Assembly (NCBI GenBank): GCA_964393895.1 | Contig: CAYMWP010000067.1 | Span: 1 to 23,536 of the forward strand | Direction of reading: 5' to 3' | From: B4-G1 sp964393895 | GTDB taxonomy: Bacteria; Chloroflexota; Anaerolineae; B4-G1 | Length of the DNA: 23,536 nt | In this document: positions 13,100-20,105 of the stretch, piece by piece | Layout: every line of letters starts with the position of its first letter | How positions within the stretch are numbered: the first letter of the stretch is position 1 | Made by a program: the position numbers and the translations under genes | Notes under the pieces: model-generated | Databases searched by the model: none | Told to the model about the DNA's origin: nothing | The model's input: the letters and a program-made list of their open reading frames with translations, nothing else

Positions 13100-16000
13100 A
13101 CGAAATGGAAAACCTGGCGCCTGGGGCGGAACCGATCCAAGATCATACCCGCCGGCAACTGCAACGCCTTAAATGGGCCATGGTGTTCGCCCCCCTGCTG
13201 CTGCTGGTGCCTTATGCGGCCTATAAACTGCTGGGGCTGGGGATTCAATGGCACGAGGTGTTGTTGGATACGGTCGTGCTGACCGTGGGCAATCTCGCGC
13301 TAGTGCAGATTTCCTTCTTTATCATCTTTCGTTTTTACGCCCGCAGCATGCAGCAGCGCAGGGCATTGCGCCAAAGTGAAGAACGCTATCGAACGCTGTA
13401 CCTGGAACTATCCGCCCTGAACGGAGTGACCCAGGCCTTGTCCTCGTCGCTGGAGCTACAAGATATACTGGACGAGGCGCTCTCACGTACAGTCCACGCG
13501 ATGGGATTCAGCGGGGGCTTGGTCGCTCTGGCGGGGCGCGCGGGCGATCTGGCGATCTCTAGCCATATAGACCTGCCCCCTATCCTCGCCGAGCGTCTAG
13601 AGTCCCAGGGTATGGGCGGCACGCTGTGCGAATTCGTTTATCGGGAAAGAAAACACTTGAGCATACAAGATTTGCGCGAGGGTGCGCCGCTGGACGTGGG
13701 CGAATTGCTGGCATTGGGAATACGCTCTTACGCTGGCGCGCCGATAGTTTACCAAGATCGCGCTTTGGGTACTTTTTGCCTCTTTAGCACCGCCCCTCAC
13801 CCTCTCTCCGCGAGAGACGATGCACTGCTGATCGCTATCGGTCAGCAGATCGGCGTGGCGGTAGAGAACGTCCATCTCTTTGGCCAAGCTGTGCGCGAGC
13901 GCGAAATTGCTCGCACCCTGCTCAACACGGCCGAGACCTTGAGCACGACACTGCGCATAGACGAGTTGCTGGAGCGCGCTTTGGATAAACTACAGGGTAT
14001 GCTATCCTACGATGTGGCCTCGATCAGCATGCTGCGCGACGAACGCTGCTGGACGATTGCCTCCCGGGGTCGGGAGCGCGTCTCTGGGGGAAGCTTCGCT
14101 TTGCAGGAGCGCCCCCTGGTGCAGCGAACCGTGCGTGAGCGACGCCCGGTCATCGTCCCAGACGTGCGGGGTGAACCTGATTGGATCCCTATCGAAGGGC
14201 TGGAACAGGTGCGCTCCTGGCTGGGTGTGCCCTTGATCTTTAAGGACCAGGTCATCGGTGTGCTGATGATAGACTCTCATCAGCCCAACACATACGATGA
14301 AAAGGCCGCTCCCCCGGCTCTCACGTTCGCTCATCAAGTGGCGCTGGCTATCGAGAACTCGCGCCTGTACGAGCAGACACGGGCGCAGTTGCACGAGGCC
14401 ACCGTGCTCCATAGCGTGACGGCGGCCCTCTCGTCCACCCTCGATATGGGGCAGATGTTGCCCTACGTGGCCCGCAGCCTGTGCGAGATTCTGAATGGCA
14501 CCAGCGTCGAGATCTATGGCTGGGACGAGGAAGCCAACACCGTCACCGTCGTCGCCGATTACGCCGCATCCGTGGCCAGCGATAAGGAGCAATCCTCGAA
14601 CCTGGGCCGGACCTACGCACTCGCCGATCTGCCTTTCGTGGCCGAGACTCTGGCCCAACGCCGCCCCTTGCAGATACGGGTGGACAGTTCCGAAGCAGAC
14701 CGGCGCGAGATGCACCGGCTGGAAGCTCGCGATGCGCGGGCCACGCTGCTCTTGCCAGCAGTGGCTGGAGACCGCGTACTGGGCCTGGCCCAGGTTTGGG
14801 ATAGCCAGACCAACCGCCGCTTCACTGCGGGCGAGATCGCGACCGGTTACACGCTCGTCCACCAGGCGGCCGTCGCGATGGACAACGCCCGGCTGTTCGA
14901 GGAGACCCAGCGCCGCCTGCGCGAACTGCGGCTGCTCCACGACGTGGGGCTGGCCGCTGCCTCTGGAGTGCGCCTGGAAGAGACTCTGCAAGCAGCCGCA
15001 GAGGCCTTGGCAGCCGAGTTGCCGGATGTCCGGGTGGCCCTCATGCTGTTGGAGCCGGAAAGAAACCAGTTGCGCATAGAGGCCAGCACCGGCTACCACC
15101 CCGATACAGTCGGCAGCTTGCGCCTGCGAGTTGGCGAGGGCATCACCGGCTGGGTGGCGCAGTATGGCAGGCCGGCCCTGGTGCCCGACGTGCAGTCCGA
15201 TCATCGCTACATCGAAGTGGCGTCCGACATCCGCTCCGAGCTGTGCGTCCCCTTGGCGGCCGGCCCGCTGATCATCGGCGTCCTCAACGTCGAAAGCCCT
15301 CACGTCAACGCCTTTACCAAAGATGACCAGCGGCTGCTGAGCACACTGGCCAGCAACCTGACCATGCTCGTGGAGCGGGCGCGCTTGTTCGAGGAAGTGG
15401 AGGCTGGCAGAGTCGAGTTGCAGCAGCGAGCAGAGGCGCTGGAGGAGGCTAACCTCCGCCTGAAGGAACTGGATCGGCTCAAGGATCAGTTCCTCGCCAA
15501 TATGAGCCACGAACTCCGCACTCCGCTCAACTCTATCATCGGCTTCTCCGAGGTGCTGATTGACGGTTTGGTGGGCGAGCTGACCCCCGATCAGCGGGAT
15601 TGCGTGCGGGACATTCACTTTAGCGGAGAGCACCTCCTGACCTTGATCAACGATATCCTCGACCTATCCAAGATCGAGGCCGGGCGCATGGCGCTGGCCC
15701 CGGCCGCCGTTGATGTGCCGGTGTTACTGGAGGAAGTGCGGGTCACCATTGCACCACTGACTGATAAAAAATCGCAGGCGCTGGAAATAGAATGTAGCGA
15801 TGATTTGCCTATCCTCGTCGCCGATCTGCTCCGCATCAAGCAAGTATTACTGAACTTGCTCAGCAACGCCAGCAAGTTCACTCCCTTCAATGGTAAGATC
15901 ACTCTCTCTTGCCGTCTGGCTGACCCGGCAACGGTGCTCTTCTCCGTCCAAGATGCCGGAATTGGCATCAGGTCAGAGGATCAGGAAATCATTTTCGAGG

Positions 16001-16947
16001 AATTTCGCCAAGTGGATGGTTCGGCCTCGCGGGAGATGTCGGGTACCGGCCTGGGATTAGCTATCAGCAAACGGCTGATCGAAATGCACGGCGGCCACAT
16101 CTGGGTCGAAAGCGAGTACGGGCACGGCGCCACTTTTTCTTTCCTGCTCCCGCTCCACGGCCCCCCGGAGGTGAAACCGGAGACCTCGCCCAAAACCGCG
16201 CTGCTTCCACGAAACAAGACGGTGCTGATAGTCGAGGACGACCATCAGTTCAACAACCTGTTGGCCTTTTACCTGCGCCAGGAAGGATACACACCCGTGC
16301 AACACTATATCGGCGCGGGCGTGCTGGAGCGAGCTCGCGAACTGCATCCCGCGTTGATCACCCTGGACATACTGCTCCCCGATCAGGATGGTTGGGACGT
16401 GCTGCGGGCGCTCAAGTCGGACCCTCGCACCGAAGACATCCCGGTGCTGTTCGTCTCTGGGGTGGATAATGGGGAATCGGCCTTCAGCCTGGGGGCGGTT
16501 GATTACCTGGTCAAGCCGATACGGCGCGACAACCTGCAAGCTTTGCTGGAAAAGCTGTCGCCCCCTGAGCCTGCGGCGCGGGCAGTGAAGGTCTTGGCCG
16601 TGGATGACGATCCCGAGTTGGTCCCATTGTTGCAAGAGATGTTGCCACCGGCGGTCTATACGTTGCTCGCCGCGTTTGATGGCGAGGAAGGACTGGCCCT
16701 GGCGCGTAGTGAGAACCCCGACGTGATCCTGCTCGACCTGATGATGCCGGGTATGAGTGGTTTTGAGGCGCTCGAAAGCCTCCGAGCGGACGAGAAAACG
16801 ACCGACATCCCCGTCATCATTCTAACCTCAAAGGGCCTGACCGAGGAGGAACGCGCGCTTCTCGACGATCACATCCAGGGATTGATGAGCAAGGCTACTC
16901 TCACCCCGCGATCACTGCTGGAGGAACTGCGTCGCCTGGAAACGTAA
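13096..16947 (+). CDS. Hybrid sensor histidine kinase: 2 TM, 4 GAF, HisKA-HATPase, 2 receivers
   Basis: Protein of 1283 residues. Two membrane segments lie at about 27-46 and 55-79, joined by a very short loop, so there is almost no external sensor. Four GAF domains follow at about 117-260, 285-422, 447-598 and 625-762; each ends with the usual VAVENVHLF or VAMDNARLF-type helix. A coiled linker leads to HisKA with phospho-acceptor H805 in MSHELRTPLNSIIGFSEVL. The ATPase has N924 in LLNLLSNASKFT, the D953-x-G-x-G loop in VQDAGIGI and GTGLGLAISKRL. Receiver 1 has E1047-D1048-D1049, D1091 and K1140. Receiver 2 has an acidic DDD cluster, D1214 in LLDLMMPGMSG, T1244 and K1266, but its KP motif reads SKA. 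The ATG at 13096, overlapping the upstream stop, is chosen over a TTG at 13087. GAF ligands cannot be predicted; the protein appears to integrate several cytosolic signals. Confidence 0.93.
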   Translation: MNEMENLAPGAEPIQDHTRRQLQRLKWAMVFAPLLLLVPYAAYKLLGLGIQWHEVLLDTVVLTVGNLALVQISFFIIFRFYARSMQQRRALRQSEERYRTLYLELSALNGVTQALSSSLELQDILDEALSRTVHAMGFSGGLVALAGRAGDLAISSHIDLPPILAERLESQGMGGTLCEFVYRERKHLSIQDLREGAPLDVGELLALGIRSYAGAPIVYQDRALGTFCLFSTAPHPLSARDDALLIAIGQQIGVAVENVHLFGQAVREREIARTLLNTAETLSTTLRIDELLERALDKLQGMLSYDVASISMLRDERCWTIASRGRERVSGGSFALQERPLVQRTVRERRPVIVPDVRGEPDWIPIEGLEQVRSWLGVPLIFKDQVIGVLMIDSHQPNTYDEKAAPPALTFAHQVALAIENSRLYEQTRAQLHEATVLHSVTAALSSTLDMGQMLPYVARSLCEILNGTSVEIYGWDEEANTVTVVADYAASVASDKEQSSNLGRTYALADLPFVAETLAQRRPLQIRVDSSEADRREMHRLEARDARATLLLPAVAGDRVLGLAQVWDSQTNRRFTAGEIATGYTLVHQAAVAMDNARLFEETQRRLRELRLLHDVGLAAASGVRLEETLQAAAEALAAELPDVRVALMLLEPERNQLRIEASTGYHPDTVGSLRLRVGEGITGWVAQYGRPALVPDVQSDHRYIEVASDIRSELCVPLAAGPLIIGVLNVESPHVNAFTKDDQRLLSTLASNLTMLVERARLFEEVEAGRVELQQRAEALEEANLRLKELDRLKDQFLANMSHELRTPLNSIIGFSEVLIDGLVGELTPDQRDCVRDIHFSGEHLLTLINDILDLSKIEAGRMALAPAAVDVPVLLEEVRVTIAPLTDKKSQALEIECSDDLPILVADLLRIKQVLLNLLSNASKFTPFNGKITLSCRLADPATVLFSVQDAGIGIRSEDQEIIFEEFRQVDGSASREMSGTGLGLAISKRLIEMHGGHIWVESEYGHGATFSFLLPLHGPPEVKPETSPKTALLPRNKTVLIVEDDHQFNNLLAFYLRQEGYTPVQHYIGAGVLERARELHPALITLDILLPDQDGWDVLRALKSDPRTEDIPVLFVSGVDNGESAFSLGAVDYLVKPIRRDNLQALLEKLSPPEPAARAVKVLAVDDDPELVPLLQEMLPPAVYTLLAAFDGEEGLALARSENPDVILLDLMMPGMSGFEALESLRADEKTTDIPVIILTSKGLTEEERALLDDHIQGLMSKATLTPRSLLEELRRLET

Positions 16948-16949
16948 AA

Positions 16950-16996
16950 GTCAGTAGTCAGTAGTCAGTAGTCAGAAGTCAGTGGTCGGGGGTCGG
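16950..16996. repeat. Heptanucleotide tandem repeat GTCAGTA
   Basis: Three exact GTCAGTA units (16950-16970), then GTCAGAA, GTCAGTG, GTCGGGG and a partial GTCGG. It fills the whole gap between the kinase stop (16947) and the convergent NYN gene and runs into the last codons of the latter. Confidence 0.9.
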
Positions 16997-17450
16997 TTTT
17001 GCTCTCGAACACCTTTAGCCACTCTTCGACCTGCTCTGCCGAGAGGTGCACTTCCTGCTCGCCATAGTCCGCTGGAGGCGGCGTGCTCAACTGGGCGGCG
17101 AACTCTTCCGACCGCATCACGCGCGCCCCTCTCTCCTGCGCCGCCGCGATAACTTCTCGGTCGGACGACACCACCGTCAGGCCGCGCGGGTCGCGCGCCT
17201 GGCGGAGGCGCTCGCGCAAGATACCGTCGGCGGTGCGGCCAGTGGAAGCAAAGACGACCTCCACGCCCCTGCCGGAAAGCTCGGAGCGTCCGCCCGGCAA
17301 GCCGTGATCGAACACCACCGTGACGCGCTTGCCTGCGCGGGCGCCGTAGGAGCGCAAGCGCGCGGTCAATCTGGCCTCGTCGTCCGGGTCGTCCAGCCGC
17401 AGGTCGTTCAGCTTACCGATGAGGTTGTGTCCGTCAATCAGGAGTGGCAT
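16965..17450 (-). CDS. YacP-like NYN-domain RNase
   Basis: Cytosolic PIN-fold nuclease of 161 residues from the NYN/YacP family, to which the ribosome-associated mRNA endonuclease Rae1 of Bacillus belongs. The active-site acids fit: D6 and N9 in PLLIDGHNLIGKL, D48 in VTVVFDHG, D75 in ASTGRTADGILRERL and D97 in VVSSDREVI. ARGARVMRSEEFA is the typical strand and helix after the last acid. The C-terminal extension VHLSAEQVEEWLKVFE resembles the tail of many relatives. The final residues, LTSDY, are encoded by the heptamer repeat, so the natural C terminus may have been replaced. It converges on the kinase and lies 79 bases downstream of the serine peptidase, possibly in the same transcript. Confidence 0.85.
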   Translation of the reverse strand: MPLLIDGHNLIGKLNDLRLDDPDDEARLTARLRSYGARAGKRVTVVFDHGLPGGRSELSGRGVEVVFASTGRTADGILRERLRQARDPRGLTVVSSDREVIAAAQERGARVMRSEEFAAQLSTPPPADYGEQEVHLSAEQVEEWLKVFESKTDPRPLTSDY

Positions 17451-17529
17451 GACGTTTACGTTGCTGACTGCTGCTGCCGGATCAATGGGCGACCCGGCGC
17501 GGCTTGGTCTGCGCAGTCGTCTTTGGGGG

Positions 17530-18534
17530 CTAGAGCGCTACTTCCACGTCCAACGCCGAGAGCACCTCGGCAATGGGGTTGATTATTGTAACGGCGTCAG
17601 AGCCGGCAAAGAGCAATCCCACTACCCGTTTATCCATATCCAGCACCGCCGACCCAGAATCGCCCGGTTGGCTCATTGAGCCGGCCATCAATTGACCGGT
17701 GAAGAGGGCGGACCTGCCGCCATAGTCAACGCGTACTGTGGCGTCAATCTGGGTGATGGCGCCCTGGGTATGGCCGGTGGTGCGCCCCGATTTCTGCACC
17801 TCCGTTCCCAGCGTGGCCGTGCCGCTCCCGGTCGGAGCGCCGATGTCGAGAATCTCGTTCCGCACCAGGTCTGGCGAGAGGGGGCGGGCCAGAGCAGCGT
17901 CCACCCTATTTTCCCCCGTGGTCTGCTTCACCGCTTGGAGTTGATGGCTCGAGCCAAACGCTCTGGCGACATAGTTCAGCAGCTTGGCAGAGCCTCCGGC
18001 GATGGGACAATCCGGCTCGGTGGTGCCAAAATCTATGGGCACGTAATCGGCCAACGTGGCGATTTTGTCGTCGGCCGTGCCGCCATCGGCGGCCCCCGGT
18101 TGGAGGATGGCGTCCCCCTGTTCGCAGTCGTTGCTGTTGGCCAGTACGTGGTTGTTCGAGAGGATGAACACTTGCTCCCCCCGGCGCACCAGGCAGCCAA
18201 AGGTGCCGGCCGTGATGCGATAATGCCCCACCGAGACGCCGGGCGGAACGACAGGCCGCCAGCGGTCGCGCGGCGATTGGAAGGCGCGCAGCACGCCCGT
18301 CTGTACCACGTCCGTCTTGACGCCGTCTAGCGCGCGCGGCACCATATCTTTTGCCGCCAGGGCGGAGGGGGCCACCTTGCGCGCGACCGAGACGACGAGG
18401 CTCAACTCGCCGGTGTTGACTCCCTGGCTGATCTTGTAGCCCAGGCCGACCCCCACGACGTTGATCTTGTTCAGCAGCTCGAAAACGTGAGATCCTTTCA
18501 CTTGCCTGACTTGAGCCATCAGTTCTTTGGTCAT
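17530..18534 (-). CDS. Trypsin-fold serine peptidase with N-terminal accessory domain
   Basis: Protein of 334 residues in two parts. Residues 1-85 form a small domain with NVVGVGLGYKISQG, ELSLVVSVARKV and VPRALDGVKTDVVQTG. Residues 100-334 are a chymotrypsin-like peptidase: catalytic H129 in FILSNNHVLAN, likely D212 in VDAALARPL and S293 in SQPGDSGSAVLD, followed by VVGLLFAGS. Three cysteines (C114, C137, C176) lie in the peptidase half. There is no signal peptide or membrane segment, so it is cytosolic or exported by an unknown route. The N-terminal domain matches the whole separate gene at 18762-19022. The ATG at 18534 has AAAGGAGAT at a good distance. Peptidases with this architecture are common hypothetical proteins in environmental bacteria; the substrate is unknown. 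Confidence 0.85.
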   Translation of the reverse strand: MTKELMAQVRQVKGSHVFELLNKINVVGVGLGYKISQGVNTGELSLVVSVARKVAPSALAAKDMVPRALDGVKTDVVQTGVLRAFQSPRDRWRPVVPPGVSVGHYRITAGTFGCLVRRGEQVFILSNNHVLANSNDCEQGDAILQPGAADGGTADDKIATLADYVPIDFGTTEPDCPIAGGSAKLLNYVARAFGSSHQLQAVKQTTGENRVDAALARPLSPDLVRNEILDIGAPTGSGTATLGTEVQKSGRTTGHTQGAITQIDATVRVDYGGRSALFTGQLMAGSMSQPGDSGSAVLDMDKRVVGLLFAGSDAVTIINPIAEVLSALDVEVAL

Positions 18535-18587
18535 TTTTATCTCCTTTCGTCACTGGTGGTTGCCACTAAGCCTGTTTTCCGCACTTT

Positions 18588-18593
18588 ATGATA
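18588..18593 (-). promoter_or_regulatory. Extended -10 element before the serine peptidase
   Basis: On the minus strand TTGCTATCAT gives TATCAT with an upstream TG, about 54 bases above the ATG at 18534. No good -35 box is present; the 110-bp palindrome begins just 7 bases upstream, where -35 would lie. Confidence 0.4.
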
Positions 18594-18599
18594 GCAAGT

Positions 18600-18709
18600 G
18601 TTCGTAGTAAGCGCGGATGCAGACATCCGTCCGGAACGAAGTAGAGTGCCATCGAACGCCACTCCGCTACGCGCGGATACACGGTATCCGTCCGTGGCTG
18701 ACTACGAAC
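18600..18709. repeat. 110-bp palindromic element with internal hairpins
   Basis: Terminal inverted arms of 13 bases with one mismatch (GTTCGTAGTAAGC at 18600-18612, complement at 18697-18709). Inside are two related units beginning GCGCGGAT (18611, 18671), each folding into a perfect hairpin: CGGATG/CATCCG (18614-18619, 18624-18629) and CGGATAC/GTATCCG (18674-18680, 18684-18690). Between them a weaker GTAG-AGTG/CACT-CTAC pairing lies around 18641-18670. The design is that of a non-coding, mobilisable palindromic repeat. Nothing in 18535-18761 looks coding. Confidence 0.75.
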
Positions 18710-18761
18710 CCCGCCCGCGCTGTTTCTCGAGAATGAAGGACGCCGAAGGGGTTTGGGGCGC

Positions 18762-19022
18762 TTACAACGCCCGCAACTCGCCGACAGCCTGGACGTCCAC
18801 GGGCATCCCGTCCAACTCGCGCGGTATCACGTCCCCTGGAGCCAGTTGGGAAAGAGGCACTTTTTGAGCTACCGAGACCACGATGACTGGCTCGCCGGTC
18901 ATCTCCCCGCCGCGCTGTTTCAGCCCAATTCCCACACCGACGACGTTCGCCTTGCGCATCAGATCGGCCTCGTGAGTGGCCTTGACGATTTTCAGTTGCT
19001 CCAAACGTTCATCTCGTGTCAT
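18762..19022 (-). CDS. Stand-alone paralogue of the peptidase N-terminal domain
   Basis: Protein of 86 residues. Residues 23-86 align without gaps to residues 22-85 of the serine peptidase encoded just downstream, with about 35 of 64 identical by hand count: shared NVVGVG, VVSVA-KV, P-R-LDG and LRA motifs. It stops exactly where the peptidase domain would begin. The first 20 residues (charged helix EQLKIVKATHEADL) also correspond. TAGGAGGG lies 8 bases before the ATG at 19022, so it is a real translated gene. It could be a free pro-domain, inhibitor or adaptor of the peptidase, or the remnant of a second peptidase gene that lost its catalytic part. The palindromic element lies between the two genes. 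No biochemical function is known to me. Confidence 0.8.
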   Translation of the reverse strand: MTRDERLEQLKIVKATHEADLMRKANVVGVGIGLKQRGGEMTGEPVIVVSVAQKVPLSQLAPGDVIPRELDGMPVDVQAVGELRAL

Positions 19023-19100
19023 AGGCGCATCCCTCCTACCAGTCCAGGATAAACTGTCTCAGGCGTCCACCAGGCGATCAAGTTCGTCACAGAGGAGCGA

Positions 19101-19172
19101 GCACGCTTCGTGCGAGCGGGCCTCGCACGAGCCGTTCTGCATCTGGGGATGCTCCACTCCTCACAGGGAGTG
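19101..19172. repeat. Hairpins in the spacer downstream of the YkvA-like gene
   Basis: GCACG/CGTGC (19101-19105, 19109-19113) overlaps a second pairing CGTGCGA/TCGCACG (19109-19115, 19123-19129), so the two are mutually exclusive. A third hairpin is CACTCC/GGAGTG (19155-19160, 19167-19172). They could end the 19625-19209 transcript, but no U tract is seen. Confidence 0.4.
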
Positions 19173-19208
19173 AGATGTGCCATGGTCAAATCAGAGGCCG
19201 GAGATAAT

Positions 19209-19625
19209 CTATGGCCCTTCCTCAGATTTCTCAGGCTCCTGCAAGCGGTACTCTCCCTCGACCACCACGGGCGGCTCCTCTTCCTCCTCCACCACGCGCC
19301 ACTGCTCGACACGCGCGCCCAGGGCCCGCAGGTGCTCGCGCACTATGTCCGGCGGGGCCACCTCGATGAACAGCTTGATCCCCAGCAGCAGGATAGCCAC
19401 GTCGTCCAGTTGGCCCAGTCCCAGCGCCACGTCGGGGATGATGTCCATGGGGAAAAGCACGTACCCCAGCGCGACCGGGGGGATCAACTTGCTCCACGTC
19501 GGCACGCGCTTGTCCCAGAAGAGCCGCCAGGCCAGGCGGACCTGACGTACTGCGTCCTGTAACCACGCCACCATGACGTTGGTGTCGCTCGATTTGATCG
19601 GCATCGGACGTCGGTCATTGTTCAT
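19209..19625 (-). CDS. YkvA-like DUF1232 membrane-associated protein
   Basis: Protein of 138 residues. The DUF1232 core is plain: an amphipathic stretch AWRLFWDKRVPTWSKLIPP, then the helical hairpin YVLFPMDIIPDVALGLG followed by QLDDVAILLLGIKLFIE. The tail is a Glu-rich segment (EEEEEPPVVVEGEY) that may be a flexible cytosolic end. The family is widespread and of unproven function. The start at 19625 is preferred because GAGGAG lies 7 bases before it. That site sits inside the last codons of the upstream small membrane protein (4-base gap), so the two are translationally coupled. Confidence 0.85.
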   Translation of the reverse strand: MNNDRRPMPIKSSDTNVMVAWLQDAVRQVRLAWRLFWDKRVPTWSKLIPPVALGYVLFPMDIIPDVALGLGQLDDVAILLLGIKLFIEVAPPDIVREHLRALGARVEQWRVVEEEEEPPVVVEGEYRLQEPEKSEEGP

Positions 19626-19629
19626 CTCT

Positions 19630-19881
19630 TCACTCCTCATTCTGTCGCTCTTCAATCCCGAACAGTTTTTTCACCGCGCGTCTCGTCAGGGTGACTATGG
19701 TGAATACATCCAGCACTGTGCCGAACGGCACCAAGATGCATTCCACTCCCCCCATCACCAAACAGAACATATATCGTCTCTTCTTGCCGAGGAACCACCC
19801 GGTCAGGGCCTGGCATACGGCAAACACTCAACCGAGAAGAATTGTACCGCCTGCTATCAGCGTGAACACAAGTCCCACCAA
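19630..19881 (-). pseudogene. Small two-helix membrane protein interrupted by UGA
   Basis: From a TTG at 19881 the frame reads LVGLVFTLIAGGTILLG, meets TGA at 19830-19828, and continues directly as VFAVCQALTGWFLGKKRRY and MFCLVMGGVECILVPFGTV, then LDVFTIVTLTRRAVKKLFG. Both sides look like one protein: a first membrane helix, a basic loop (GKKRRY), then a second hydrophobic hairpin ending in the Arg/Lys-rich tail typical of such small proteins. TGG (Trp) to TGA would explain the break. The downstream part has a GTG right after the stop (19827) and could be made alone as 65 residues. The frame stays open upstream to 20001 but without a clear start. It is either a recent nonsense mutation or a sequencing error. 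It is coupled to the YkvA-like gene. Confidence 0.6.
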
Positions 19882-19986
19882 CCCAGGGATAAAGGCCTCT
19901 GGGGACGCTTCCTCACCGGTACCCAGGCCCAGGACAGGCCGAGCGGGATGACGGCGGCCGGGCAGCAGTAACCGATATGCTGAACT

Positions 19987-20014
19987 ATTATAGCCCCTTC
20001 ATTCAAATACGCAA
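19987..20014 (-). promoter_or_regulatory. Promoter for the small membrane protein / YkvA-like unit
   Basis: On the minus strand TTGCGT (20014-20009) and a perfect TATAAT (19992-19987) are 16 bases apart. The transcript would start near 19980, about 100 bases above the first plausible start codon. Confidence 0.55.
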
Positions 20015-20057
20015 CCTGCGCGAGCCGGGTTGCGTCCAGGAGAGCGGAGAGCGTCAC

Positions 20058-20096
20058 CATTGCTCGTTGTTCATTGTCCATTGTTCATTGTATAAT
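20058..20096 (+). promoter_or_regulatory. CATTG-type repeat and promoter directly before the helicase-domain gene
   Basis: Short direct repeats of the form TTGTTCATTGTCCATTG fill 20058-20091. They supply a candidate -35 box TTGTTC (20067-20072), 18 bases before a perfect TATAAT (20091-20096). Only 9 bases separate TATAAT from the ATG at 20106, which predicts a leaderless or nearly leaderless mRNA. Confidence 0.5.
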
Positions 20097-20105
20097 AAAC
20101 CCACC

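Noticed and set aside
14002..15633. 543-codon minus-strand frame inside the kinase gene
   Set aside because: It is antisense to GAF domains that match a known family; high GC content opens such frames.
16950..16996. CRISPR-like repeat
   Set aside because: The units are 7 bases with no spacers; it is a simple tandem repeat.
12191..19881. Recoding of UGA as Gly or Trp, suggested by in-frame UGA in two genes (12332 and 19828)
   Set aside because: UGA ends several intact genes here, including the response regulator with its ATGA overlap, and the permease has further frameshift and deletions. Independent decay or error explains both.
19857..20081. 74-residue minus-strand frame beginning MDNEQRAMV
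   Set aside because: Its start lies above the TATAAT promoter in the CATTG repeat, and it runs out of frame with the membrane protein. No family resemblance.
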